Origin: Paractinoplanes abujensis
GTDB lineage: Bacteria > Actinomycetota > Actinomycetes > Mycobacteriales > Micromonosporaceae
Reading direction: 5' to 3'
DNA length: 64,000 nucleotides
Assembly: GCF_014204895.1 (NCBI RefSeq)
Contig: NZ_JACHMF010000001.1
Location: 62,001 to 126,000 of the forward strand
Both the position numbers and the translations under genes were made by a program. The notes beneath the pieces are model-generated. The model did no database searches. It had not been told where the DNA came from and saw nothing but the letters and a program-made list of their open reading frames with translations. Numbering within the stretch: position 1 is the first letter of the stretch; the number at the start of each line of letters is the position of its first letter. Shown piece by piece: positions 26,706 to 35,962 of this stretch.

Positions 26706-26876
26706 CTACAAAGGGTCGGGCCCGGCTGGCCGCTGCGTCTGATCGGCGTCTTCCTGACCGGCCGGCTCCCGGGCCGGCGGCCCCGGATCGGACCGGGGGT
26801 CATCGGCGTTTGCTTCCTGCAGGTACTCATCGGCGTCTTGCGGCGGATCGCCGAGAGCTTCCGGGTTCACGCTCAT
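26706..26876 (-). CDS. Small acidic hypothetical protein
   Basis: A 56-residue, acidic, proline-rich and disordered product starts at ATG 26876 after AGGGAC. An in-frame upstream start exists but gives an arginine-rich extension unlike coding sequence. No domain was found. Confidence 0.4.
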   Translation of the reverse strand: MSVNPEALGDPPQDADEYLQEANADDPRSDPGPPAREPAGQEDADQTQRPAGPDPL

Positions 26877-26994
26877 GTCCCTGTTCTTCCGCTCGTCGAT
26901 CGGACGGTGGCGTCCGGTCGGTCCGCCGCGCATACCCGTCCGGGAACGGTCCATGCTTGCGGGCGGGTTGGCCGAGCGCCCGGTGCGCGCACGG

Positions 26995-27735
26995 TTACAG
27001 GAACCGTTTGAGAACGAGGGCCGCCGCGACGCTCAGCGACGTTCCGTTCTCGACGGCTCGCGCGCACAGTTCGGTGTAGGCGTCGTCGGTGCGGCCGGCT
27101 TCGCTGCCGGCCAGGATGTCGAGGGCGAACTGGATGGTGGCCCGGACGGCCAGGGCACCGGCGTATCCGGCCAGCAGCTCCTCGGCTCCGGCATCGGACA
27201 CCGGTGGGCTGCCGGCCTCCAGGCCAAGCCCACGACTAGTGGCATACAGTTCCGCCACCCCGGCGATCAGCGGCTTCATAGTGGCATCGTCGCGGCCGCA
27301 GAGGTTCAGCACGGCGATCGTCGTGCCCCGCCCGCTGTACAGCGGGATCGAGATCGAGGCCCGCAGGCCGAGAGCGGGCGCCACCTGGTGGAAGCCGGGC
27401 CAGTCCATCGTGGCCGCGATGTCGGGCACCCCGACCGGTTCGCCGGTTGTCAGCGCTTGGAGGCAGGGGCCGGCACCGTCGGCGAACTGCGCCTCGTCAA
27501 CGGCCAGGGCGACGTCGCTGCTGGCCGCGAGGGTAGTGTATTCGCGCCCGTGCAGCGTCGTGATCGACGCGTAGTCGGCGGCGGTGACCCGGTCGACGGC
27601 CAGGGCGGCCACCTCGGTCAGGCGCTGCTCGATGTCCGCAGCGTGGTCCGGTGTCTCCGCCAGGGTGATGATGGCTTCGGCCAGCGGGCCGTGGCGCCCG
27701 GGTGACATCCGTTGCGGGTGCGGCGACGTCGACAT
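26995..27735 (-). CDS. GAF-ANTAR antitermination regulator
   Basis: This 246-residue protein has a GAF domain (about residues 15-160, with ADGAGPCLQAL typical of the group) and a C-terminal three-helix ANTAR RNA-binding domain (AVRATIQFALDILAGS through LSVAAALVLKRFL). Such proteins bind paired RNA hairpins and prevent termination in response to a small molecule or redox signal. ATG 27735 after GGGGATC is preferred to the frame start at 27774. No target hairpin pair was identified here. Confidence 0.82.
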   Translation of the reverse strand: MSTSPHPQRMSPGRHGPLAEAIITLAETPDHAADIEQRLTEVAALAVDRVTAADYASITTLHGREYTTLAASSDVALAVDEAQFADGAGPCLQALTTGEPVGVPDIAATMDWPGFHQVAPALGLRASISIPLYSGRGTTIAVLNLCGRDDATMKPLIAGVAELYATSRGLGLEAGSPPVSDAGAEELLAGYAGALAVRATIQFALDILAGSEAGRTDDAYTELCARAVENGTSLSVAAALVLKRFL

Positions 27736-28034
27736 TGATCCCCATCTCCTGCTCGACGGACCGTGACCGCGCATACCCGGTAGGGGAGAACCTAAGCGGC
27801 CGATCGACGGTGCGCGGGATCCAGATTTCGACCCGTTCGGCGGTTCTTCCGGTGGGTAGCCGCTGGCGGCGGGAGGCGGGTGCGGCAGTACGAGGGGTGG
27901 GCAGCGTGTGCGGAATCAGCGGTGAAGCTTGTTCGGTGGCGGGCGACCCGACGTCGATGCGGTTGCCTGGTAGTGCCGTCTCGTTGTATCGAGGGCCGGT
28001 GTGCTCAGACGACCTGCACACCGGCCTCTGCTCC

Positions 28035-28067
28035 CGGCAGCCCGGCGCTCAGCGCGCCGGGCTGCCG
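28035..28067. terminator. Perfect 14-bp GC hairpin
   Basis: CGGCAGCCCGGCGC pairs with GCGCCGGGCTGCCG over a five-base loop. There is no T tract. It lies between the GAF-ANTAR gene and the IS remnant and may be a terminator or IS-linked palindrome. Confidence 0.5.
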
Positions 28068-28301
28068 CGTATGTCGGGCCCGGTGGCCCAGCATGGGGGG
28101 CCGCTCCACCGCTGGCCGCTGCTCTTCACCTCTCGGGCGGGGTGCCGACTCCCGCCGGCGGCGTATCGCCGCGGCGGCGGCCCGAGCCCGCACCCGCATG
28201 GGTCTTGGCGCGTCGGCCCGCGCGTCCTCTATTTACGGCGAGAGCTGTCCCTGCGCTCCACTGCAGCCACCGGATACGGCCGGTCAGTCGGGGACCACCG
28301 C

Positions 28302-28441
28302 GGGCTACCAGCACCGCGACCAAGTGGAACGCGGCTGGAACCGCCGCAAGCATTGGCGTGGCCCGGCAACTCGAAACGACAAGCGAGTGGCCTCCTACCA
28401 GGTGACACCCGACCTCGCCGAAATCCTCGACCGGCTCCGCG
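28302..28441 (+). pseudogene. IS5-family transposase C-terminal remnant
   Basis: The plus frame reads YQHRDQVERGWNRRKHWRG then ATRNDKRVASY, which matches the conserved end of IS5-type DDE transposases (the VERxFNRLKxWRGIATRYDK region containing the catalytic Glu). Nothing of the earlier catalytic domain is left, and no terminal inverted repeats were identified. The rest of 27736-28475 holds no other gene I can support. Confidence 0.6.
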
Positions 28442-28475
28442 CGCCACCCGACCGAACCCATGATCCTCAGTTACG

Positions 28476-30431
28476 TCAGCCGTCAGCCGAGCCGATGACC
28501 AGCGATTCAAGTGCGACAAGGCTCAGTGTTCGGTGGGCGGTGCTAGTGGCCGGCGCGACCAGGCGCAGGCCGTCGCGGGCGGCCAGCTCGTGCAGGAGCT
28601 GCACTCCGGCGCTGGCGAGGAAGGTGACGTCGGTCAGATCGAGGACGCCGTTCTGGGTTGCCTGCGTGGTGACGGCGGTGCGGAGAAGGTGGACGGTGGT
28701 GGCATCGATGGGCCCTCGGACGCTGAGCACCGTCGGTTCCCGGCGGGTGATCGCGATGTCGAACGAGTGCGGCGCGGGGCCGGGCCCGGGTGGGGTGGTG
28801 TCCGTGCGCCCGACCACGGTGGGGTGCACGATCCTGCGGTGCAGGGTGACGGTGGTGCCGGTGTCGCGCCGGTCGAGCTGCATGTCATCGGTGCAGGCGC
28901 GGATCAGGGCCAGGCCCCGGCCGCCACCGCCGCCACCCGGGGCTCGCCAGTGGCCGTCGTCGCTGACCTGGGCGGTGACGCGGCCGTCGTTGTCCAGAGT
29001 GACGTGAAGACGTATCCGGCCCGGGTCACGGCGGTCGCCGATCAGTTCGTCGTACGCGTGGTCGACGGCGTTGGCGGCGGCTTCGTAGGCGGCCAGGGTG
29101 AGCGCCATGCGGTCGTCGGGCCGGCCGCCGAGCGCGTCGAGCCACGAGCCGACGGCGTCGCGGAGCCCGGGTAGTTCGTCAGGCCGGGCCGGGACGTCGA
29201 AGTCGAGCGGCGGTGTGGGAGTGGGTAGGCGGTGCGCGGCCAGGACGGTGACGTCGTCGGTGTACGAGGTGCGGGTGATGCGTTCCACGGTGAGGCTGCA
29301 CAGCCGGTCCGGTAGCGATGTGGGGACAGTTCGCCCGTGGGTGCCGGCCGCGGCGGCGGTCACCCGGGCGAGCCGGGCGAGTCCGTCGTCGAGGGTCTCG
29401 CCGGGGCGTTCGATCAAGCCGTCGGTGTAGAGCAGCAGGACTTCACCGAGGCTGAGCGTGGTGGTCGCGACGATGGTGGGCGAGCCGCCGACGCCGAGGG
29501 GGTCGCCGTGACCGTCGTGCAGGTATCGGACGCTCTGGTCGGCGGTGCAGATCAGTGGTGGGGGGTGCGCCCGGGCGGTCCAGGTCAGAGTGCCGTCGGC
29601 GGGGTCCAGCACGGCGACGCAGACCGTTGCGGCCCGGGTGGAGGCGGCGGTGGCGGCGAACCGGTCGAGCCGGTCGACCGCGTCGGCGAGCCCTTGGCCG
29701 GATTGCAGAGCTTCGCGCAGGATGGTTCGCAGCTGAGCCATCGCGGCCGCTGCGGCCGCGCCGTGACCGACGACGTCGCCGACGACCAGCGCGACCTTGC
29801 CCGAGCCGACCGCGACGGCGTCGAACCAGTCCCCGCCGGCTTGCAGTTCGGTGCTCGCGACAACGTACTGTGCGGCCAGCCGCGCTTGCGGTAACACGGG
29901 CAGCGCATCGGGAAGCAGGTTGCGCTGCAGGTCCAGCACGATCTGCTCGGCCCGGGCGAGTCGCTGCTCGGCACCGGCGGCCCTGGCCTCGGCGGTGCGC
30001 TGGGCGAGGACTTCCTCGGTGACGTCGGAGCCCCAGGTGATGATGCCTCGCATCCGGCCGTCAGGATAGCGCCAGGGGTTGACGACCAGGTTGATGAAGA
30101 TCTCCGAATCGGGATCGGACGGGTCGATGTTCAACCGCCACGCGGACGCGTTGAACGGCTTGCCCTCGGCGAAGACCCGGTAGTAGTTCTCCAGCAGTTC
30201 CTGCCCGACCATGGTGAAGGCGAAATCCGCCACCGGTTTACCGACCGGTTCCGGCTTCCCGTAGGCAGCGCGGGACGCGGCATTGGTCGCCACGACGATC
30301 AGGTCCGGTCCTTCACAAGCGGCGAAGAACAGCGGCAGCTCGTCGAGGCTCTCCAGTACGTCCTTCGGCTCGCCCACCTGCCGGACGAGCTCGTCCCAGG
30401 TTCGGGCTGGAACGCCGTTGTCATTGGCCAT
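28476..30431 (-). CDS. PAS-SpoIIE phosphatase-HATPase-STAS fusion
   Basis: This 651-residue protein carries a PAS domain (about 20-145), a SpoIIE/PP2C phosphatase domain (about 175-390, with GGDWFDAVAV and VVGDVVGHG), an anti-sigma-type HATPase kinase domain (about 400-535, with AYEAAANAVDHAYD) and a C-terminal STAS anti-anti-sigma domain (about 555-650, with VLDLTDVTFLASAGVQLL, where Ser is the phosphorylation site). All parts of a partner-switching stress module thus sit in one chain. It is divergent from the CheB hybrid gene, 67 bases away, suggesting linked control. Confidence 0.9.
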   Translation of the reverse strand: MANDNGVPARTWDELVRQVGEPKDVLESLDELPLFFAACEGPDLIVVATNAASRAAYGKPEPVGKPVADFAFTMVGQELLENYYRVFAEGKPFNASAWRLNIDPSDPDSEIFINLVVNPWRYPDGRMRGIITWGSDVTEEVLAQRTAEARAAGAEQRLARAEQIVLDLQRNLLPDALPVLPQARLAAQYVVASTELQAGGDWFDAVAVGSGKVALVVGDVVGHGAAAAAAMAQLRTILREALQSGQGLADAVDRLDRFAATAASTRAATVCVAVLDPADGTLTWTARAHPPPLICTADQSVRYLHDGHGDPLGVGGSPTIVATTTLSLGEVLLLYTDGLIERPGETLDDGLARLARVTAAAAGTHGRTVPTSLPDRLCSLTVERITRTSYTDDVTVLAAHRLPTPTPPLDFDVPARPDELPGLRDAVGSWLDALGGRPDDRMALTLAAYEAAANAVDHAYDELIGDRRDPGRIRLHVTLDNDGRVTAQVSDDGHWRAPGGGGGGRGLALIRACTDDMQLDRRDTGTTVTLHRRIVHPTVVGRTDTTPPGPGPAPHSFDIAITRREPTVLSVRGPIDATTVHLLRTAVTTQATQNGVLDLTDVTFLASAGVQLLHELAARDGLRLVAPATSTAHRTLSLVALESLVIGSADG

Positions 30432-30498
30432 TCACCGAGGGTAGATCGAGCCGTCGGTGCCGGCGCGTTCGGCGCGGCCGCGGGCGTGGTCCAGACTG

Positions 30499-33357
30499 AT
30501 GCGCATGGCGGGTAGGTACCAGGGAGTCGTCGTCGGCTCGTCGCTCGGCGGGATCGAGGCCTTGCAGTTGGTGCTCGGGCGTGTGCAGCGTCTGATCGGC
30601 GTGCCGATCGTCGTCGCGCACCACATCGGCCCGTCGGTGTCCCGTCTCGAGAAGGTGCTCGGCCGGACGTCTCGCCTGCCAGTGAGGTGGGCCACGGACG
30701 GCGGGCCGGTCGAGCCGAACGTGGTGCACCTGTGCCCGCCGCGGTCACTGGTGCGGTGGGAACCGGACGGCACCTTCACCGTCCGCAGGCACGAGGGCGG
30801 GTCGTCGCTCGGGCTGGTTGATGAGCTTTTCTCCTCGGCCGCAGACGCGTTGGGTCACCATCTGCTGGCGGTCGTGCTCACCGGGGCCGGCAGCGACGGC
30901 ACCGCGGGGGCCCGGGTGGTGCGCGACGCAGGTGGCACCGTGGTTGCCGAGGACGAGGAGACCGCGACGGCGAGCGGTATGCCGGGTTCAGTCGTCCGGG
31001 CCGGTCTCGCCGACCTCGTCCTGCCCCTCGCGGAGATTCCCGGAATGCTCGACCGGGTGATCGGGCTGGGCCGGTCCCTGCCGCTTCCCGAGCTCCTGGC
31101 CGCCGAGGCGGTGTTCGCCGCGGGCGGCGAGATGGGCGCACTGATGGCGGCGACCGACTGGGCGCGCTCGGCCCTGGGCCCGGTCGAGCGCTGGTCGCCG
31201 GTGCTGCGTTCGACGCTGGCCATGGCACTCGGCAGCGACCTGGCCATGTGCGTGTTGTGGGGCCGTGACCTCGTGCTGCTCTACAACGACGCCTACCGCG
31301 ACATCATCGGCGGCAAGCACCCGACGGTGCTGGGCCGCTCTGCAGCGTCAGCTTTCCCCGAGACCGCACACCTGAACGACCCCCTGTTCCAGCGGATCCG
31401 CGACACCGGGCGCGGCCTGCTCCAGCGTGACCAGCCCACTCCCTACATGCGCGACGGCGAGCTGGAGGAGGCGTTCTTCACCTTCAGCTACAGCCCCCTC
31501 TACGAAGGATCGGAGATCGTCGGTCTGCTGGCCACCGTCGTCGACACCACGCACCAGGTGCAGGCCGGCCGACGGCTGCGCGTGCTGCACCGGCTGGCGA
31601 CCGGCGGTCTCGACGACGGGGACGCGGAGTCGGCGGTGTGCGACCGGGTCGCGGCGGTGCTGGCCGACGACCCCGAGGACGTGCCGTTCGCGCTGCTGTA
31701 CCTGGTGGACCGCGTCGGTGCCGAGCTGCACCTGGCGGCGGCAGTCGGCCTGGAGCCGGGCAGTGTCGCCGCCCCGCGCCGGATGTCGGTGTCCGAGGCG
31801 ACGGCATGGCCGATCTCCGCTGTGGTGCGGCGGGCCGAGCCCCGCGTGGTGGACGGGCTGCCTGACGGGTTTCGCGGCCTCGTGTGCGGGCCCTATCCGG
31901 AACAGCCCACCAAGGCGCTCGTGCTGCCGGCCGGCCGGCACTCGGACGGCTCCACCGCGGCCGTGGTCGTTCTCGGGGCCAGCGCCCGGATCCCGCTCGC
32001 CGTGGCGTACCGATCGTTCTTCGAGCTCGTCGCCGAGCAGGTGGGCGCGTCCCTGACCGCTGCCCGGCGTCGTCAGGAGGCCCGCGAGCGGATCGCCGCA
32101 CTCACGGCGTTGGACCGGGACAAGACCGAGTTCTTCGCCGGCGTCAGTCACGAATTCCGCACTCCGTTGACCTTGACCCTCGGCCCGCTCGAGCAGCTGC
32201 TCGACACCCCGGTCGCGGACCTGCGGCCCGACGAGGTGCACACCGCGGTCCGGGTTGCGCACCGCAACGCGCTGCGCCTGCTCAGGCTCGTCAACACCCT
32301 CCTGGAGTTCGCGCAGCTCGAACAGGGCCGCCGGCGGCTGCGGCTGGAGGACGTCGACCTGGCCGCACTCACCACCGACCTTGCCGGGGTGTTCCGGTCC
32401 GCGGTCGAGAAGGCCGGACTGGAGCTGGTGGTGGACTGTCCTCCGCTTCCGCGGACGGTAACCGTCGACCCGGAGATGTGGGAACGCATCGTCCTCAACC
32501 TGATCTCCAACGCGCTCAAGCACACCTTCACCGGGTCGATCACCGTCGCTCTGCGACCACTTCCGAATCACGTCGAGCTCGAGGTCGCCGACACCGGCAT
32601 CGGCATCGCCGACGACCAGCTGCCGCTGCTGTTCACCCGCTTCCACCGGGTCCGCGGGGCACGAGCCCGCAGCCATGAAGGGTCGGGGCTCGGGTTGGCG
32701 CTGGTGCAGCAGCTCGCCCGCCTGCATCGCGGCACGGTCCGGGTGCGGAGCACACTCGGGGTGGGCAGTCGGTTCACCGTCTGGTTGCCGCTGAACCAGC
32801 GGCGGCCGGCCGACCCGACCACCGACGATCACCCGGAAGCCCGAAACGAGCATCGGCGCGCCTTCGCGGAGGAGGCGGAGCTGTGGCTCAACGGGCACGA
32901 CCTGCCGGCGGGCATCCAGGATGCCGCGCCGCCCGCACCCGGACTGCCCGGCCGTAAACCCACGGTGTTGCTGGTCGACGACAACCCGGACATGCGCGAC
33001 TACGTGCGGCGGCTCCTCTCCGACCGCTACGAGGTGACCGCGGTCGCCGACGGCCGGCAGGCGCTGGACGCGCTCGTCGAGCGGGGCTTCGACCTCGTGC
33101 TCAGCGACGTGATGATGCCCGAGCTGGACGGGCTGGCCCTGCTTGCCCGGATCCGTACGGACCCCCGGCACCGCGCGACGCCGGTGATCTTGCTGACCGC
33201 GCTGGCCGATCCGGGCTCGACCGTCGCCGGGCTGGCGGCCGGCGCGCACGACTACATCGTCAAGCCGTTCACCGCGCGGGAACTGATCGCACGAGTGGAG
33301 GCCCAGCTCGCCCTGGCCAGGCTGCGCGCGGACCCCGGGCGAGGCACCTCATCGTGA
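30499..33357 (+). CDS. CheB-PAS-GAF-histidine kinase-receiver hybrid
   Basis: This roughly 950-residue protein begins with a CheB methylesterase domain (VVVGSSLGG with Ser, AHHIG with His, LTGAGSDG with Asp; about residues 8-185). A PAS domain and a GAF domain follow. Next come a HisKA dimerisation domain with FFAGVSHEFRTPLTL, a HATPase domain (NLISNALKHT, DTGIGI) and a C-terminal receiver (LLVDDNP, LSDVMMPELDG, VKPF). No CheR methyltransferase domain is present, although CheB and CheR usually occur together in such hybrids. No chemoreceptor is nearby. The start may be ATG 30499 or 30505. Confidence 0.88.
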   Translation: MRMAGRYQGVVVGSSLGGIEALQLVLGRVQRLIGVPIVVAHHIGPSVSRLEKVLGRTSRLPVRWATDGGPVEPNVVHLCPPRSLVRWEPDGTFTVRRHEGGSSLGLVDELFSSAADALGHHLLAVVLTGAGSDGTAGARVVRDAGGTVVAEDEETATASGMPGSVVRAGLADLVLPLAEIPGMLDRVIGLGRSLPLPELLAAEAVFAAGGEMGALMAATDWARSALGPVERWSPVLRSTLAMALGSDLAMCVLWGRDLVLLYNDAYRDIIGGKHPTVLGRSAASAFPETAHLNDPLFQRIRDTGRGLLQRDQPTPYMRDGELEEAFFTFSYSPLYEGSEIVGLLATVVDTTHQVQAGRRLRVLHRLATGGLDDGDAESAVCDRVAAVLADDPEDVPFALLYLVDRVGAELHLAAAVGLEPGSVAAPRRMSVSEATAWPISAVVRRAEPRVVDGLPDGFRGLVCGPYPEQPTKALVLPAGRHSDGSTAAVVVLGASARIPLAVAYRSFFELVAEQVGASLTAARRRQEARERIAALTALDRDKTEFFAGVSHEFRTPLTLTLGPLEQLLDTPVADLRPDEVHTAVRVAHRNALRLLRLVNTLLEFAQLEQGRRRLRLEDVDLAALTTDLAGVFRSAVEKAGLELVVDCPPLPRTVTVDPEMWERIVLNLISNALKHTFTGSITVALRPLPNHVELEVADTGIGIADDQLPLLFTRFHRVRGARARSHEGSGLGLALVQQLARLHRGTVRVRSTLGVGSRFTVWLPLNQRRPADPTTDDHPEARNEHRRAFAEEAELWLNGHDLPAGIQDAAPPAPGLPGRKPTVLLVDDNPDMRDYVRRLLSDRYEVTAVADGRQALDALVERGFDLVLSDVMMPELDGLALLARIRTDPRHRATPVILLTALADPGSTVAGLAAGAHDYIVKPFTARELIARVEAQLALARLRADPGRGTSS

Positions 33358-33503
33358 GCCTGGGATCCGCGCCATCGGCTGACGCGCCATGTGATCGACC
33401 TGGGCATGCATAAGGGCTCTCGTCGGGGGGTAGCCGGGCGCGGACGGCAGACGATCGTGGCCTGTAGGCGCAGTGGCCCAGGCGGGCGGATGGGGGATCA
33501 CCA

Positions 33504-34883
33504 GTGACCACGACTGTGCGGGATTTCTTGGCGGAACATCGGGATGCCGTGGTTGCCGAACTGGCGGAGTGGATCCGGATTCCGTCGGTCGCCGGAGTGC
33601 CGGAGCATCTGGTCGATCTGCAGCGGTCGGCGAATTGGCTGGCGGCTGCGTTGCGTGAGACGGGCTTTCCGTCGGTGGAGGTGTGGGACACCGAGGACGG
33701 CCCTGCGGTGTACGCCGAGTGGTGCGCCGCGCCGGATGCCCCCACGGTGCTGATCTACAGCCACCATGACGTACGTGCCGCGAAGGACGAGGAGTGGGAC
33801 GAGACCGCGCCGTTCGACCCGAAGGTCCGTGACGGATACCTGTACGGGCGTGGCGCGTCGGACGCCAAGGGCCAGGCTCTCGCGCACGTGTGGGGTGTGC
33901 GGGCGCATCTGGCTGCTACCGGCCGCGCCGATCCCGCTGTGAATATCAAGGTGCTGGTGGAGGGTGAGGAGGAGACTGGTTCGGCGCACCTGCGGCAGTT
34001 GCTGGAGGACAACCGTGAGCGGGTCGGCGCCGATCTGATCGTCTTCTCGGACACACTGCTGTGGCGGGCCGATCATCCGGCGGTGTGCGTCAGCATGCGC
34101 GGCACGATGCTGGCGAAGCTGGAGATCCTGGGGCCCCTGCAGGACGTGCACAGCGGGGCGGTGTCCGGGCCGGCACCCAATCCGGTGCTCGAGATGAGCC
34201 GGCTGCTCGCTCAGCTGCACGACGACAAGGGCCGGATCGCCGTGCCCGGTTTCTACGACAGTGTGGTCGAGCCGTCGCAGCGGTTCCGCGACGAGCTGGC
34301 CGCGTTGCCGTACAGCGACGCCGACTGGCTGGAGCGGTCCCGGACCCGCAGCGTGGGCGGCGAGGCCGGGTACACGGTGCTGGAACGGCTGTGGACGCGT
34401 CCCGCGATCGAGGTGACCAGCATGATCAGCGGTGACCCGATCGGGCCGTCGCGGGCGGCGGTGCCGTCGCTGGCCACGGCGGATCTGAGCATCCGGTACG
34501 TCTGCGATCAGACCGGGGCCGAGATCGCGGAACAACTGCGGCAGTGGGTTGCCGGCACCGTCAGTGAGCGGTTCGACCACCGGCTCACCGTGTCCCCGGA
34601 GACCGCGCAGGACCCCTACCGCACACCTGACGATCTGCCCGCGGTCGCCGTTCTGGCGGAGGCCATGCAGGAAGGCTTCGGGCGTGCCGCGGGCCGGATG
34701 GGCAACGCCGGCGGTGGCCCGGCGGTATGGCTCACAGAGAGGGTCGGCGCGCCGGTGGTGTACTTCGGCACCGGTCTGCCGGAGGACCACTGGCACGACA
34801 GCAACGAACGGGTCTCGATCGACGTGCTGCTCGCCGGTGCCGCGACCCTGGCGGCGTTCTGGGACCGGCTTCCGTCAGCGTGA
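33504..34883 (+). CDS. M20-family metallopeptidase (dipeptidase)
   Basis: This 459-residue enzyme of the M20/ArgE/DapE family has zinc ligands in IYSHHDV, GRGASDAKG and EGEEETGS, and a dimerisation domain inserted at about residues 190-340. It should cleave dipeptides or acylated amino acids in the cytoplasm. GTG 33504 is chosen because GGGGGA lies seven bases upstream. It appears monocistronic or loosely linked to the next gene. Confidence 0.9.
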   Translation: MTTTVRDFLAEHRDAVVAELAEWIRIPSVAGVPEHLVDLQRSANWLAAALRETGFPSVEVWDTEDGPAVYAEWCAAPDAPTVLIYSHHDVRAAKDEEWDETAPFDPKVRDGYLYGRGASDAKGQALAHVWGVRAHLAATGRADPAVNIKVLVEGEEETGSAHLRQLLEDNRERVGADLIVFSDTLLWRADHPAVCVSMRGTMLAKLEILGPLQDVHSGAVSGPAPNPVLEMSRLLAQLHDDKGRIAVPGFYDSVVEPSQRFRDELAALPYSDADWLERSRTRSVGGEAGYTVLERLWTRPAIEVTSMISGDPIGPSRAAVPSLATADLSIRYVCDQTGAEIAEQLRQWVAGTVSERFDHRLTVSPETAQDPYRTPDDLPAVAVLAEAMQEGFGRAAGRMGNAGGGPAVWLTERVGAPVVYFGTGLPEDHWHDSNERVSIDVLLAGAATLAAFWDRLPSA

Positions 34884-34968
34884 CCCTGTGGCGCGTCCAG
34901 GAAGCACCGGGGACGGGCTGGCTCCGGCCGGCGCCCCGGCCGGGACGACAACCATTACAGTCGCATTC

Positions 34969-35868
34969 GTGAGCGCAGATCAGGGTCTTGTCCGGGTGTC
35001 CGATTCGTTCGGCGTGCGCCGAACCCGAGCCGGATCGATCCTCGCGGATGACGGGACGAACTATCAGGTCAAGTGGGATGACACCGGTGAGGAAGAGCTT
35101 GTCCCACGGGGCGCCGGCGTTCACGTCGCGACGAGGGGTTCGCTGCGTTTCCTGGCTCTGTCCGACTCCCGGTTGTTCCACGCCGTCTTCGCCCAAGAGC
35201 CCCTCGCGGTGGTTCTTCACCTGTTGGCCGAGTCGTCGGTCCCGCTGAAGGTGCGAGAGATCCGGGAGCGTCTGGCCGAGCTCGGTCTCCGGAACGAGAC
35301 CTGGGCCCGGCACGGGCCCCGCGCGCTGGCGGTTCTGCCCAAGTGGCCAAATGTCGTCCGACGGCAGAAGGGCGACACTCTGGCCTACACCTGGGTGGGA
35401 GACGACCTTCCCGAACTCCCGTCGGAGGCCGAGCCTGACCCGGAGCCGGCACCTACGCCCGCGCCTGTGTCGAAGCCCGCTCCTTCTCCCGCCAAGCCGG
35501 TCGCGGCTGCGACACCGGCCGAGCCGGCGGTGCCGTCCGCCGAGCGCCTTCGGCGCCAGATGAGCGCCGCGCGGAGCCTCGGCGAGGTCGCTCGCCTGCT
35601 CACGCTCCCGAGAGAGTTCGTGGCTGAGTTGTCACCGGAGGTGGTCGCTTCCGCGCTCCGCCGGGTCGCCGCTGAGGATCGGCTGGTCGCGGGTTGGCTC
35701 GACGCCCTGACCGCCTCCGGGCCGATCGGTGCCCTGACCGAGGAACTGGCGACGGCCCGGGCGGCGAACGCCGCACTCCAGAGCCGGGTCGATGAGCTGG
35801 AGGAGTGGTGGACGGCCCTCGAGCAGAGCACCGATCCGGGCACCGCAACCCGTCAGCCGGACAGCTGA
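34969..35868 (+). CDS. Hypothetical protein with Tudor-like and winged-helix-like parts
   Basis: The product has 299 residues from GTG 34969. The longer frame further left overlaps the peptidase gene and is rejected. Residues 1-50 (YQVKWDDTGEEELVPRGAGVHV) look like a small beta-barrel of the SH3/Tudor kind. Residues 70-150 (LKVREIRERLAELGL onward) look like a winged helix. A Pro/Ala linker and a C-terminal helical and coiled-coil part (AANAALQSRVDELEEWW) follow. No family is recognised. The layout suggests a nucleic-acid binding protein. Confidence 0.6.
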   Translation: MSADQGLVRVSDSFGVRRTRAGSILADDGTNYQVKWDDTGEEELVPRGAGVHVATRGSLRFLALSDSRLFHAVFAQEPLAVVLHLLAESSVPLKVREIRERLAELGLRNETWARHGPRALAVLPKWPNVVRRQKGDTLAYTWVGDDLPELPSEAEPDPEPAPTPAPVSKPAPSPAKPVAAATPAEPAVPSAERLRRQMSAARSLGEVARLLTLPREFVAELSPEVVASALRRVAAEDRLVAGWLDALTASGPIGALTEELATARAANAALQSRVDELEEWWTALEQSTDPGTATRQPDS

Positions 35869-35962
35869 GGAGTTTCCGGTGCGCCGGCTCGGAAGTGCGC
35901 ATGCCATGGCGAGCAAGAACCTTTGGCTCGCCGGAACCCACGACGGGGCCCGCAACTCCGGG

